Shown here: positions 1 through 12,264 of the stretch, piece after piece | Layout: each line of letters opens with the position of its first letter | Numbering within the stretch: position 1 is the first letter of the stretch | Source: Eupeodes corollae | Lineage: Eukaryota > Arthropoda > Insecta > Diptera > Syrphidae | Assembly (NCBI RefSeq): GCF_945859685.1 | Contig: NC_079147.1 | Location: 268,103,913-268,167,912, forward strand | Direction: 5' to 3' | Length of the DNA: 64,000 nucleotides | Notes under the pieces: generated by a model | Database searches by the model: none | Told to the model about the DNA's origin: nothing | Seen by the model: only the letters and a program-made list of their open reading frames with translations | Made by a program: the position numbers and the translations under genes

Positions 1-35
1 TATCTTCTGGAAAATCACACGTTCTAAAAAAAATA

Positions 36-535
36 AGGTTCAGGTGACATAAGAGACTTGAAAGGCAAGTTTCCAACATCTGATTGGCCAGCTGCCAAAA
101 ATTTAGGCAACTTGACTGGAAAGATAGTCAAGAAAAATCTCCCTAACTATCAAGTCAAGTCAACTCATGTCAAAATGACAATTTTAATTAACTTAAAGTT
201 GAACTTTATTTCTCTACGATTTATACATTTTTCGCACAATTTCATTTAATATTTTGTGTAAAAAGGTTTCTCGTCAAATTGGAAAAGAAATAAGTAATAT
301 TTCTTTACAATACGAAATACAAATTAGGATGGACTTGTAGTTTGCCTAAGGTGTGTTTTGTTCACAATAATGTTTTTGGTAGTTTTTTACGGTAAATTGA
401 AGGTAGAAGTTAGGGAAGTAAAGTTCTGAGTTTGAAGTTTATGGCACTTGAAAAACTAACTAGTTGACTTGGTCAAAATGTACGTTCAAGGAATGCAGTT
501 GACTACAAACGAAGTCCCTTATGTTGTCTGAACCT
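36..535 (+). mobile_element. MITE family A, copy 1 (complete ends)
   Basis: A 500-bp element bounded by inverted ends. The left end begins AGGTTCAGGTGACATAAGAG and the right end, read on the other strand, begins AGGTTCAGACAACATAAGGG. It has no coding capacity. Its whole length aligns by eye in reverse orientation with the element at 3982-4459, and its left part with 3620-3853, so it is a genuine dispersed family. I could not see a clear target-site duplication, so the superfamily stays open. Confidence 0.7.
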
Positions 536-540
536 GCCGG

Positions 541-3500
541 TTTGGGGTTCAGGAGCGGATCAGTTTTAAATTGCCATTAAGGCATAACACTAATGGGAAA
601 TTGTAACTGAGAAGTTTTAGTGCCCAAAATAAATTTACTTCATAGTTAACTGTCTTGTTTTGAATTTTTTTTGTGTTTTTGAGTATTGTGATGACTGGTA
701 AGTTTTGTGTTAAATATAGCAACATTCGTGGGCTTAGAAAAAATTTCAATGCTGCATACGTTCATACTGTCTTGAACAGGTCAGCTGTTTTGACACTAAG
801 CGAAACTCAGGTTGGTGAAACCACCGATCACTCTGAGTTCGGTTACAGCTTAGTGCCTTTATTCTTTTCTCACCATGGTCTAGCCGTATATGTACGGAAT
901 GATGTTGCCTTTCAACTTCTACCACAATATGGTCAGTGCACCAGCACAAATTTTAATTATATTTGGTTTAAATTCACCGTCCAAAGGCGCATCATTCACA
1001 CGTGGTTTATTTATCGTAGCTCAAGTCTGGATAGCAATTCGACTTCTAACGAATTCGATGCGCTGTCCGACTCTATCCAGAGAATTGTATCCCATTTTCC
1101 GCACAGTGAGATCGTTGTTACGGCCGATTTCAATGTAGATAATTCTTTGTAGCTGCGCTATTCTGGTCAGACAACATATGAAGGAAGGTATGTCGAGATT
1201 TTTGCTGAGTTAACCCTAGAAAGATAAGCTACGTTGAATTGACGTACAAATCATGTGTATCACTTATAGTCTATGAAATATGGTTATCTTTCTATTATTA
1301 AACCACCTGACTCAGTTAGTTCACAAGCTAACTCGGATTCCTGACGTTGCAGGTCAATCCGCCAACACTAAACTTATTTCTTACTTCTGATCCTAATAAA
1401 TATACTGTCAAGGTATTATCGCCTCTAGGCTCATCAGACCATTGTGTTATATCTGCGAATTTCTCATGCCAAAAAACCCCAGTTAAAGTTAAAACACCTA
1501 CGAGAACCGTTTGGCAATATGAGAAAGCCAAATGGGGCGGTCTTAATGAATTCCTCAGGAATTTTAACTGGTCACTATGCTTCCTCGATAGTAACGTGGA
1601 CTCCAGTGCAGATATGATTACAAACTTGATTCTTTGTGGAAAAAGAAATTTTATCCCCAATAGGGTTAAATCTATCAAAGAAAACTCATGGTTTGATTCG
1701 AGCTGTAAAGAGGTTATTAGGATCAAAAATGTAAGTTTCCGGAATTACAAAGCCAACCCAACTGAGGAAAACCGGAATAAGTTCAAAAAAGCTAAAAAGA
1801 CCGGACATATACGACGCATTAAATTTTTGCATGATCAGAAATTACGGCAAAAAATACTACAATGTCCCAATGGTAGTAAAAATGTCTGGTCATTTGTAAA
1901 AAATGTGCGCAACACTACGTCATCGTCAGTTCATACGCTCGTTTCCAATGGCACTCCCTACGTAAGCGTGATTGATAAAGCCAATTTGCTTGCAGCACAG
2001 TAAGCTGTTAATTCGATGCTGCCAATGAGTGACATGACTCCGCCTGTACTTGAAAGCGTAAACGATTCTTTGCGACGAATCTTCTTTCGCACTCGTTTAG
2101 TTACTAGAGTACTTACAAATCTTGACATGCACAAATCCGCTGGCCCAGATGGTATCCTCGCTATTGTTCTGAAGAGGTGTTCTTCAACGCTGGCAAAACC
2201 ACTGCGTAAGCTACAGGTCTTTTTCCGAGTGAATGGAAAACTGCATTTGTCCAGCCTGTCCCCAAAAAAGGCGAATCCTCCTCACCATCTAACTATCGTC
2301 CAATTGCACTTACGTCCCTTCTTTCCAAGGTCATGGAAACACTGATACATTTTTAGCTAAAGAAATATCTTGGAGAACGGAAGGTTCTTAATGACTGGCA
2401 GTATGGCTTTCGTTGCAATAGATCTGATGATCTCATGGTTTATCTCACCGTACAGTTGAGGAACACTTTACATCATTTTGGAGAAATTAAGATTATTGCA
2501 CTTGATATTTCAAAGGCATTTGATAGAGTTTGGCACCAAGCTCTCTCATTGAAAATGCGTGCATTTGGTATTGATGAATCCCTTCTTCGTTGGGTTAGAA
2601 ATTACCTTTCGGACCGTTCAATTCAAGTAGTCTTGGAAGGGTTCAAATCTGATATCAACAAAATAAACGCTGGTGTGCCCCAGGGCTTCGTTTTGTCTCC
2701 GACACTTTTCCTTATTTTTATAAATGATCTTTTGTCTGAAACTTCTAACCCACTTAATTGTTTCCCTGATGACAGTACCCTCAGCTTTTCATGTTAGTTT
2801 CTAGATTCTCATCCTTGTTCCTTGGATGTGGACTATCAACGGCAGCATATGATGAGCTCATTAAATTCTGATCTTGTAAGCATGGGGAATCAAAAACCGT
2901 GTAGAATTTAATGCTTCGAAAACTCAATGCTGTCTACTGTCACAAAAGCGTAACCTTTCCCCTATGCCACTTTCCATGAGTGGTACTTGCATGGAGGAGA
3001 CCGAAAAGTTTTCAGTTTTAGGTACATATGTGCATTGTGCATTACAAACCACTTGTTGTGGACGGATCACATATTTGCTGCTAAGTGTGGAGAAGTTTTT
3101 TACTCCTACTGGCTGTAATCTATAAAGCCTATATTCGTCCGAAATTCGAGTACAATTCCCATATCTGGGCAGGTGTTCTATTACCTACTTAAGTCTCCTA
3201 GACAGAATTCAAAAGAGAGCTCTAAAAATGATAGGTGACCGTTGTCTAACTGAAACTTTTGTATTTCCTGAGCACCGTCCTAAACAATGCTCTAATGAAA
3301 TATCCAGTTGCATTCCTCCCCTCAAACAATTCAACCGTAATACCAGTTCCTCTAGTAATGCTCATCAGTTTACCCTTGAGCCCAATTTCGGACGTACTGT
3401 AAGTTACAGAGATTCTTTTTTCAGTCGCACCACACGAATATGGAATGCTTTACCAGACTCAATGTTTCCCACTCATTACAATGTGCAGACATTTAAAACC

Positions 3501-3610
3501 AATGTGCATCGGTATCTCCTTTCTAATCCTATCCTCCCTTCTTAATTACTCGCACTGTTATTAATCATGATAAGGGTGATAATGGTATTCATATCCCTTT
3601 GAGTGCTCGT
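541..3610 (+). mobile_element. LINE-A copy 1, degenerate non-LTR retrotransposon
   Basis: A decayed non-LTR retrotransposon with an apurinic-type endonuclease followed by a reverse transcriptase and the usual C-terminal region. No gag-like ORF precedes it. The same family recurs at 5700-6068 (minus), 59205-59330 (plus) and 59985-62090 (minus). Both boundaries are approximate: the 5' end is taken just after the MITE at 36-535, and the 3' end is an A-rich stretch near 3610 that runs straight into a truncated MITE of the same family. The domain order resembles the Jockey/CR1 group, but I cannot place the clade by eye. Confidence 0.85.
691..3545 (+). pseudogene. LINE-A ORF2 (endonuclease-reverse transcriptase), frameshifted
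   Basis: The ATG at 691 opens an endonuclease domain with the catalytic-glutamate segment LSETQV and the motif VTADFN near 1120-1135. A stop and frameshift follow at 1150-1360, and the reading resumes with the endonuclease signature SDHCVI at about 1430-1445. The reverse transcriptase starts near 2100 (KSAGPDG), continues with DISKAFDRVW at about 2500 and GVPQG at about 2670. The catalytic box reads FPDD instead of the usual FADD. The C-terminal part is broken but ends with SRTTRIWNALPDSMFP at about 3425-3470. At least four frame breaks mean it cannot encode a working protein. It would have copied its RNA into DNA at a nicked target. Confidence 0.85.
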
Positions 3611-3619
3611 ATAATATAA

Positions 3620-3853
3620 AAAAAACATTGTGCAGAATATAAAATATAAAAGTTCAGCTTTCAGTTGAATGAAAAAAACATTATAAGCTGTCATTTTGAC
3701 ATAAGTGGACTTGACATGATAGTAAAGAAGGGTTTTCATTGGGCAGTCAAGTTTCCATAATAAAGTTGCCCAATTGGAAAGCAATTTTTTGACAGCTGGA
3801 CAATCGGAAACTATAAAATGATCTTACTCAAGTCTCTTATGTCGATTGAACCG
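3620..3853 (-). mobile_element. MITE family A, copy 2 (truncated)
   Basis: About 235 bp that match, in reverse, the left half of the 36-535 element. The matches include its terminus (GGTTCAATCGACATAAGAG on the minus strand, ending near 3853) and its interior. The other terminus is missing where the sequence meets the LINE-A 3' end. Confidence 0.6.
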
Positions 3854-3981
3854 GTGTTTTGACAGGTTCAAATCAAACAATACGTCCGAATTACCTGATG
3901 AGCATTCCTTGGAATGCAAGTTTTACGGCTTAATTGTTTAAGGGGTAGAATGCAACTAGCTTATTTAACAGAACATTTGGC

Positions 3982-4459
3982 AGGTTCAGGCAACATAAAG
4001 GACTGCATTCGCAGTCAAATTCATTCTTTAAACGTAAACTTTATAAAAAGGCAACTATTTAGTTTTTACTTTACTTCGCAAGCCTCTAATTTAAGTTCAT
4101 CGTACAAAAAGTACCAAACAAATTATTTTCTACAAAATACTTCTCAGGCAAGTTACAATTCCATCACGATTTGCATTTTGTATTGTAAGGAAATTGACAT
4201 TTTATTGATTAAAATTGAAATGCATTAAATGAAGCTGTAGAAAGTAAATAAATCATAGAGTAATAAAATTATGCTTTCAGTTGAATGAAATAACATGATC
4301 AACTATCATTTTGATAGAAGTAGACTTGATAGTTAAGGATATTTTTCTTAACTAGCTTTCCAGTGAACTTTCCAATAAAGTTACCTTAATAACAAGGTTA
4401 TTTTTTTGCAGCTACTAGAAACTTATGTAACGTTAAAGTCTCTTATGTTATCAGAACTT
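3982..4459 (-). mobile_element. MITE family A, copy 3 (complete ends)
   Basis: A 478-bp copy in inverse orientation to the element at 36-535. The ends are AGGTTCAGGCAACATAAAGG on the left and the complementary TCTTATGTTATCAGAACTT on the right. The interior aligns along its length with copy 1. It has no coding capacity. Confidence 0.7.
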
Positions 4460-4578
4460 ACCCAATATCTTGTTCTAGGGATGCAAATGTTTCTACGATA
4501 CTTCTATCGACTACCATTTTCTGTTTTTGGATTCTAACCGAGAGATTTAAACTTGTTTTTTGGGCACCAATCCAGATA

Positions 4579-4868
4579 ATAATAAATGAGGTGGCGCAAC
4601 AGTCCGTAGGGAACCAGGGCCTAGTGACTTACAACTGTCAACCATTCCTGTCAGTGCGTATTTGCAGGGATGGAGGGGACCTACAATTTATATGCCAAAT
4701 CTGAACAGCTAATTTGAGAAAGCACTTTTTCATGACAAGAATTACTCTTAAAGAATTTGTCAATTCCTCGCAAGAGGATTTTTTTATATGTAGGTTGCAC
4801 AGGCAGGGATCAAACCTGAGACCTCTCGCATGACAATCCGACGCACTAATCATCATGCTACGGTTACT
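4579..4868 (-). mobile_element. tRNA-derived SINE, copy 1
   Basis: A member of a roughly 290-bp SINE family with four copies in the window. Read on the minus strand it starts with a tRNA-like head containing a box A-like stretch (GCATGATGATTAGTGCG) and a box B-like stretch (GGTTTGATCCC), then an unrelated body, and ends in a short ATAATAAAT tail. It is flanked by a perfect 13-bp target-site duplication, ACCAATCCAGATA, at 4566-4578 and 4869-4881. The head would be an internal RNA polymerase III promoter. Mobilisation would depend on a LINE in trans. Confidence 0.9.
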
Positions 4869-4881
4869 ACCAATCCAGATA

Positions 4882-5695
4882 TTCGAGTTATATTCAAGCT
4901 TTGGACAAATGAAGTCCTTGTAAATTTTAGCCAGATTAGAATGGTTGAAAAACTTATGTGATTTCGTTCTCAAATGTTGGTACGATTGATATTGCATTTG
5001 AATCTCGATGGCTGTGTTCGTTGAATAGTTGTGCATTTGGAATAATGTGTGTTTTCCATTGGAAACAAAAATCAATCTATTACTGTTGATATTATTTAGT
5101 TTGGTTAGTGAAAATGGACTAACTGGGCTTATTTTGCAAGAGAAAACAGTAGAAAAGATATTTATGTTTTGCTATGTTTCCACCAAAGGTTTATCTCATT
5201 TTAGATTAATTAAATCTTCATGGTGTTTCCACCTCACAAGAAGATTGAAAAATGATTAACTTTGACAGCAGTTTCTAAAATGCAAATGGTGTTCGATGTT
5301 TCTTATGAAGTGCAAGTAAGATAGTTTGATTCGTGTTAAACAATGAAAAACTGAATAGTTCAGCACCATATAAGAATATGCTACCTACTTCATGTGCAAT
5401 TTTTTTTTTATTTGATTAAACTAAAACTATATTTGTGTACATAAACATGTAAATAAACAGACCATAATGCATTATCTGTAAAACTAACTCCTCCACACAA
5501 GTTTTTCTTCCCAAATTTTGACTCTACTCCGCTCCCCGAACGGAATCGAGGCGAATCAATCTCATTTCAACTCGTTTCAGGTATATAAAGAATTGAGGCG
5601 AGCTTCCAGCTCGCTTCAACACCACATATTAATGTAGCAGTCTACGAACGAACCCACTCCTTGAACTAATTGTTAAATAAACTTTTTTTTATAGA
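4882..5695. other. No recognisable gene
   Basis: Unique-looking AT-rich sequence without a convincing ORF. A small island near 5520-5620 is richer in GC than its surroundings. I see no domain in any frame. Confidence 0.5.
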
Positions 5696-5699
5696 ATCT

Positions 5700-6068
5700 C
5701 AATTTCCAGATGTTTTCTTAACATTTCTTCTTGAAAATTGTCCATTTGTACCTTTTGAAAAATCAAGAGCAATAATCTTACTTTCTTCAAAACGATGTAA
5801 AGATTTATTCCACTGTTCGGTTAGAAACTATCAAATCACCGGTCGACCTATTGCTACGAAAGCCATACTGCAGGTCATGAAGAAGCTTTCGTTCTTCAAG
5901 ATATTTCTTAACCTGATAATTAAACAGCGTTTCCATGACCTTGGAAAGAAGGGACGTGAGTGCTATTGGACGATAGTTAGAGGGTTAAGAGGATTCACCT
6001 TTCTAAGGGAGACGCTGGTCAAATATTGGTTTCCATCCATTCGGATGGCCCTGGTTCCTCATAAAATT
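5700..6068 (-). mobile_element. LINE-A fragment (RT fingers region)
   Basis: Read on the minus strand, this segment aligns with the 2220-2520 part of LINE-A copy 1. It includes the stretch encoding the YRPI...SLLSKVMET region and the ALDFSK start of the first catalytic block. It is frameshifted and truncated. The open frame on the plus strand here (5670-6074) is only its antisense shadow. It stops a few bases short of the left end of the Harbinger element. Confidence 0.75.
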
Positions 6069-6378
6069 CACTAACGCCCGATTTCTTGACAAAGTTCTAG
6101 CCCTTAAAACTCGGTTTATTGAAATTTTAGAACTCATTTGAGTTCTACGTCATTTCTTCATCAAGTTCTAACGCGTTAAAACTTCGATTTAGAACTTTGT
6201 TATAGTTAGAACTTCGATAAAGTTAGACCCTCAAATTCGGGGGTCTAGTGCCTTAAAACTCGGTTTATTTATAATTTCGTTTTTTCAACGAGCGAAATGA
6301 AAATGAATTGAATTTCTAATCATTTTCGGAAAATATGTACATATATTTAAAGAGAATAAATAGCGAATATCCTACGAA

Positions 6379-7255
6379 AATGGATCTTATTTTTAATGAT
6401 TTCCTTTTTATGGACGATACGTGCAACAATTAACACATGGGACGACACCGATTTTTTTCCGCTCTTCCGTTTAACAAAACATGCGTTTTTAGCAGTCCTT
6501 CAACTAGTGTCAGAAGACCTTCAACATCCGCAACCACGGTAAAATTTCCACGAACAATTGGAGCAATTGATTGTACTCACGTGAAAATACAATCGCCGGG
6601 TGGAGAATTGGTGAGTTTTTAAACTGTATGTGCTAATGTGCATTCTTTTAATCAATATTTGTTTTAGAGTGAGGCTTTTCGAAATCGGAAAGGTTGGTTC
6701 TCGCTTAATGTGCAAACCATTTCATCTGCCAATTTAAAGGTTTTGAATGTAGTCGCACGTTGGGCAGGGTCAGTTCACGATCAAACGATTTTTCAAAATT
6801 CATCTGTGCGACAAGAATTTGAACAGGTTTGGTATGGACAATATATTCTTGTTGGTGATTCTGGGTATGCAAATACCAGCTATTTGGCAACCCCTTACAC
6901 GGCAAACAACCCGGATATTGCCAATAATCAACGGATGCAAGTTTACCAATCCCTCATCATCCGAACACGTAATGTAGTTGCATCAATACGGAGTACTAAA
7001 ACGTCGTTTCCCCGTATTGGGCTACGGCATGCGCATGAACATTGAAACTTCAGAAAATTATTACATCGTGTTGCATTTATCGAGAGGGGCGAAATGATTC
7101 CACCGGAAAATCCTGACGATGAGCAGCGTTTGTGAACGAGCATAGTGGAAGGAGATATAAAGAATGGGCCAATGGGAGTTGAAGGTGGTCAGCATCGAAG
7201 TCGTCGATCAGCTCGCGAAGATATTTTGGCAACATTGTGAAAAAGGGACTTTTTT
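6379..7255 (+). pseudogene. Harbinger-type DDE transposase, broken
   Basis: A DDE_4-type nuclease remnant. AIDCTHVKI at about 6560-6590 carries the first catalytic aspartate and LVGDSGY at about 6850-6870 the second. The residue run near 6960 begins RNVV, where the family continues into the catalytic glutamate, but here the frame shifts and that residue is lost. The end of the protein (GYGMRMNIETSENYY) appears in another frame. A GT-AG intron is likely at 6612-6667 (GTGAGT...TTTTAG), joining PGGEL to SEAFRNRKG. The N-terminal helix-turn-helix part is largely missing and there is a stop near 6430. In the intact family this protein cuts and joins at TWA sites. Confidence 0.85.
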
Positions 7256-7827
7256 AATAAATACATAAAATAAATCTATACTCTCTACTAACATATAAAG
7301 CTGAAGAGTTTTTTCGTTTGAACGCGATAATGTCTGGAACTACTGGTTCGAATTGTAAAATTCTTTTTGTGTTGGATACTCCATTAATCGTGGAAGGCTT
7401 TAGGCTACTTTACAATAGGCTGTGACCAATAGGACCGAAGAATAAAAGAGACATACAAACAAACAAACACAAGTCCATTTTTATACATTATAGATTATTT
7501 CATGAATGATAAATACATATACATATGTAGGTATACAGTGAGAAAAAAAATAAACAAAACGTAGAAATCACTTTTTTTGCAGGCGGTTTCACCTCCAATC
7601 TCGCCAATATGATACACGTTCCTCAATGCTTCGCTGACGACTGAGTCACTTTAAGGTGATAAGTCGAGCAGCACCGAAAGTTCATCACCGCTGTTCCTTG
7701 TATCATCACTTGCATTGGTGGCTGCCTTACAAAATGTTATGATTTCACCAACTCCCAATACGATGGATTTTTTTTCTGCAAAATTGCGAGAGTTTTATAA
7801 TTCCTGCAATGCATCAGTTGCAGATTG

Positions 7828-8827
7828 CTATAATTCCATTTGTTTTACTGCTAAGGCTTCTTGCAATTTTTTTCTTTGCTGAATTTCTGAAATTCGCTCA
7901 GCATGCTCCAAGCGAAATGAATTCATCCTCATTTCATGGAACTCTGCAAGGCGACTTTCTTCCTTTGTAATCATTTGCTGACGCATTTCCGCCACAGTAA
8001 CTGAATGTAAGCTACTTTTTTGATTTCGTATCGGACGACTTTGACCGTTGGTTAGGAAAAATTGATATTTTTCTTGTCCTTTGTCCTTGTCTTGTCCTAC
8101 ATTGGTGTTGTCACACGGCTGCGGTACCGTTGTGGTACCCACGGCTTCGGTGGACAAAGCTGCACACATATCAGCTATCTGTGAAGAGTTGACGGTTTGA
8201 GATGGCGGCGTTTTTTCACGCAGTTTTTGGCAATCGTCTGTACTTGTTTCTTCACTACCTTTTCCTGGTTGCGGAAGTAAAATTTTACTGCTTTCAGCAA
8301 CAATTGGAGGCATTTAGATGAAATCTGATGGCATTGCATCAGAATCAAAAGATTCCAACCCTGTGAGCAAATGACCGTAATAATTTTTCAATTGAAGTAC
8401 TTCGCCGGTCATTTTAATTTTCAGCACGGGTAGTGAATTGGCCGGTCCCCCACCAGTTTGCAGCGCACTTTGTTTTGCACAAGTGGTAAACTGACGCAAT
8501 GCCGTTAAAATTTTCTTATGTCTTCCAATTAGTGGAGGAACTTCTCCTTGGAGCTTTATCTGAACGAAAATGCTACGTTAAAAATGATCAGGAAATGAAA
8601 TTATTGAAATGTGAGCGAATTATGCTCCACTCTCTTTTTTTGATGTCGTTAGTTGCGCCATTAGTCTCTTTGTTCAGAATTCCTTTTTGACCAAATTATA
8701 CCAACAAATTACACAGCAAGTTCGTGTCCTCTTGAGTCCAGTTGTCGCCTCTGTGTTTTTTGCTGGCAGGCAAATCACCATCATTACTGCTTTCTCGTTC
8801 TCTTCCTTTCGTATTGTCCTTGTTCAT
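7828..8827 (-). pseudogene. Harbinger Myb/SANT-like DNA-binding partner, nearly intact
   Basis: On the minus strand, a start at 8827 opens a segment with DNWTQEDTNLLCNLL, a Myb/SANT-like helix. A TGGGP motif near 8450 is typical of zeste/MADF-like insect DNA-binding proteins. A long polar C-terminal region follows, rich in Q and E, with a probable coiled coil (residues around EIQQRKKLQEALAVKQ). Stop codons interrupt the frame near 8690 and at 8314, the latter immediately followed by an in-frame Met at 8313. In intact elements this partner carries the transposase to the nucleus and the ends. The gene converges on the transposase and lies within the same terminal repeats. Confidence 0.75.
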
Positions 8828-9136
8828 ATTATCTAAGAATATTATTGATAAATGCACAACAAATTCACTATAATATGCATAAAAATAGGCATACATACCA
8901 GAAAAGAAAATAGGCGCAACAGAAATATTCTGCCGGGTAATTCAAAAACATTTGAAAACTAGGTTCAAAAAATTACAATTTCTAAGCGCTTAGAACTCGA
9001 TGATGATTTTAGATCGAGTTCTAGAGAAGGGAAGAAATGCCCGAGTTCGAAATATTTTAAAAACTATCGTTAAACTGAGATTCACTAGATCGAGTTCTAA
9101 AGAGAATTTAGAACTTTGTGAAGAAATTGGGCGTAA

Positions 9137-11575
9137 CAGTTCTTTCATTAACAAAACTCATTTGATTTTACAGTAATTATTAGATTTTATTATCTATCGA
9201 TTTGTATAATTTATATTAAATTTCTTATTACCTAGCAAAATAATATATTTTAAAAAACAAAAAAATAAAACATTTTGTAACTTAACTTATATTGATTATA
9301 AACATTTTAAAAAAATCGGACGACATATTCATTTAAAAACAAACACAAACAAAAATAAAGAAGAACATTAATTTATTTTTTAAACAAAAACAGAACCAAC
9401 AGAAAATTTACGAAAATCAATTTTTTTTGTTTAATGTAATTTTAAGGTGACTAGACTAGTGCAATGAATTATTATTAATATTTTTTAATTTTATTTTGTT
9501 TGATTTCGCTTTTATCTTATTGAATTCTTTGCTTTTGACTCTAATTTCGTTCATTTACAAAGATTTAAAGAGTTTTATTGTTAGAGATGTATTCATTTTC
9601 ATTTTTAAACTTTTAATCGTAATTTTATTTTTTGTTATCATCATAATGTCAACAGTTTTTGTTTTTATTTTTATTTTTTAAATTTTTAGAATTTTACTTT
9701 TGGTATATAACACACTTAAAAATAATTATTAATATTTGTTTTGTTGTATTAAAATTGAAGAGTTAAGGAATGAAATAATATTTGTTTTTGTTTTTTGTTT
9801 ATTTATGTTTATAAGTGAAAAATGTGCGTAGTAAAAATAATTTAAAAAGATAATAATATAAACCATACAAAAATTGTTTTTAGTTTTTTTTTGAATAAAA
9901 TGAGTCGCACAATAATTTAAAATAATATTTTTTTTAATTTACAATAAATTGGTTGTTTTGCTTATCAATTAATATATTAAACTAAATTTAAATATGAACT
10001 ATATGTGAGTTAAGATATTTAACCTTTCATTATAAATATTTATATAATTTATAATGTTTGCTGAATTTTTGAAGTATGTAGTAATATTTTTCTAAATAAA
10101 TGTATCATCTTCACTGACATACCTTCTTATTTTGTTGTGGTTGTTTCATATAATATATTTCTATATGTTTTTTATAATTTATTATTGTTATTATTTTTAG
10201 ACGTTCATATTTAATTTGTTTTTATAAATATTGTTTTTTTTCTTAAGTTGTAGTTATAGAGTTTTTGTGTTTTTCTTTTTTAATAAATTTTGTAGTCTGA
10301 CATCAAGAAGAGTTTTAGTCCGTTTCGTTGAGACATGACGACGACGAGGACGACGAAGTAAGCGAAAGATAAAAAATGTATCAAAAATTTAAATTTTGTT
10401 TAACGATATACATAATATAATATAATTAATTATATAAGTACAACACTTATGTTTGTTTATTTGGTAATAACTTTTTGTGTTTTGTTTGATTTTTTGTTTT
10501 GTAACATTTAGGCTGAAATAATAAATCACATATAAGCATCTTTTTTGTTTTGATTTGTTTACGAAACGTTATGTTGTGGAAGTTTTTGTTTTCGTTTTTA
10601 ATTTTATCAAAAATAATAATAATATTAACAGTGGGCGTGGCAATGAGATATTTAAAGCTAATTTGTGTGGTGTGAGGTTTCAAAAGCGAGTTGTTGGTTT
10701 AAACTAATTTACATTTTTACTCATTTTTATTTTGTGACGTAGAAAGTGCCATTAATTCAAAAGCAATTATTAGCATTTTTTGTTTTTCTGTATAAAGAAG
10801 CTTCAAAATATCTTTTAAAATATGTATTTCTAATGAAAAATGGAATATTTATGGCCAAAATTGTTTTACATGATATAAAAAGGATGATTTTTGTTTGAAC
10901 ATATTTTAGTTTTGTGAATATTGCAATGAAAGTATTTTCTTTTTTTTAGAGTATGAACATTTTTATTTAGATAACCAAATCACCTTTAAAAACTTAAAGA
11001 AGAAGAAGAAGTAAAGATAACTTTAATTTCTTACATAAAAACCGATTCTTAGCAACTTAGTAAATTCTGATATTTTGCAATGCTTTAGTTTGGGTTTGTT
11101 ACACCTGTATACAGAAAACCATCCAATCTCAAGCTGGATGCTGGAATTAATGGTATATTGAACCTGTGACTTTTTCGGGTCAATATTTTTTTAAGTAGAA
11201 TATATTACATTTAATCAAATGACCAGAGTCAAATAGTATTAAACCTCCTCAACGAAGACGTTGATATAAATAATTATAGTAAGCACAAAGCATACTTGTA
11301 GCCATTTTAATGACTTTCTTTCTTTGAAACTAGATTTTAATGGGTCTGGAGTGTTTTCAAAAGTTCGATTTATGAACACTGGTTCACGTAAGAATCAGAA
11401 TTGTCCAAAAACTTATACAAATTGTTCTTAAAATTGTTTATATGTTTATTAAACACCTGGTTTTGTTCCTGGCAAACAAATTGCACTTTTCCAATTGATT
11501 TGATAGCCTTACTTAAAATCTGACTTCCAAATTATTCTATCACTTTAAATTTTCGAGACATTACTTTTTACAACA
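9137..11575. other. Very AT-rich stretch without genes
   Basis: About 2.4 kb dominated by poly-T and poly-A runs and TTTTTG-like simple sequence. No ORF over 90 residues has a recognisable domain. A short GAC/GAG-rich patch at 10335-10360 stands out in base composition, but it has no start, no flanking splice context and no homolog I know. Confidence 0.5.
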
Positions 11576-12264
11576 CAGGTGTGAAATCGGCTAAGGTTAA
11601 TAAATGGTCGCATTCACAAAGTTAGTGGCTACGTAGTCAAAATTCAACTAGCTTTGTGAATGCAAAACTACACTACAAAGCTAGTCAATCTGAAACTGTC
11701 ATATTATTGACAAATGCAAATATATAAAATGTAGAATTCGAATCTTGTCTTAGCAAATCTTAGGTAAGGATAGAATTTCCTACCAAATGATCAAAAATTT
11801 GCCTTTAAATGTGAAGCTAAGAGTAATCAAACTCTATAATAACATTCTTGATACCTCAAAACTGAAAAACAGCCATATTGCTCCCTATCCCCAAACCAAA
11901 TAAGGACAACATTTTTATTGATAGCTATCGTCCAATATCACTGGGATGGAAAATTTTCTTAGTTCACTTTGTTCCTTTAAAAAACACATTCTTGTGACGG
12001 ACAACGCTTACGACATTCGAAAAAAGCAGGAAAAGTAAGAATTTTATTCAAAATAAGCCAATTTGAAACTTTTATTTAGAATTTTATAAGAATCAATTTC
12101 AAATTTCATCAAGGCAACAACGAATTTTGACACAATTTGAATCTGAAATTGTTCAATCGAATTGAATTGAGTTGAATCATCTAACACAGACGGAATAAAA
12201 ATGATAGTCAATTTGACTATCAAAAAAATGATAGTCAACTATCACCGTAGCCAATTCCGCCCAG
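11576..12264 (-). mobile_element. MITE family B, copy 1 (carries an insertion)
   Basis: Ends resemble the 47500-47970 and 48408-48905 elements: GTGAAATCGGCTAAGG on the left and, on the other strand, CTGGGCGGAATTGGCTACGG on the right. From about 11975 to 12264 the sequence is a reverse-complement match to the first half of the 48408 copy. The left 380 bp do not match that copy. They contain a short inverted pair (GCATTCACAAAG / CTTTGTGAATGC) and reverse-transcriptase debris at about 11880-11960 that reads like SYRPISLGWK. The element is therefore an older member with foreign sequence inside. Confidence 0.6.

Larger units (their letters stand above)
6075..9133. mobile_element. PIF/Harbinger DNA transposon with intact ends
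   Basis: A 3,059-bp element whose 25-bp terminal inverted repeats differ at only two positions: CGCCCGATTTCTTGACAAAG at 6075 and, on the other strand from 9133, CGCCCAATTTCTTCACAAAG. A TAA direct repeat sits at 6072-6074 and 9134-9136, which is the expected 3-bp TWA target duplication of this superfamily. Inside are two tail-to-tail genes: a DDE nuclease on the plus strand and a Myb/SANT-like protein on the minus strand. This is the canonical two-gene Harbinger layout. Both genes are damaged, so the copy is dead in itself, but the ends could still be moved in trans. Confidence 0.92.

Noticed and set aside
3914..4228. 104-residue open frame
   Set aside because: It crosses the boundary of a MITE that has two other non-coding copies.
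5670..6074. 134-residue plus-strand open frame
   Set aside because: It is antisense to a LINE-A reverse-transcriptase fragment that aligns to 2220-2520.
10319..10365. GAC/GAG-rich patch as an acidic-tail exon
   Set aside because: The frames run into stops on both sides and no splice sites or homologous neighbour support an exon.
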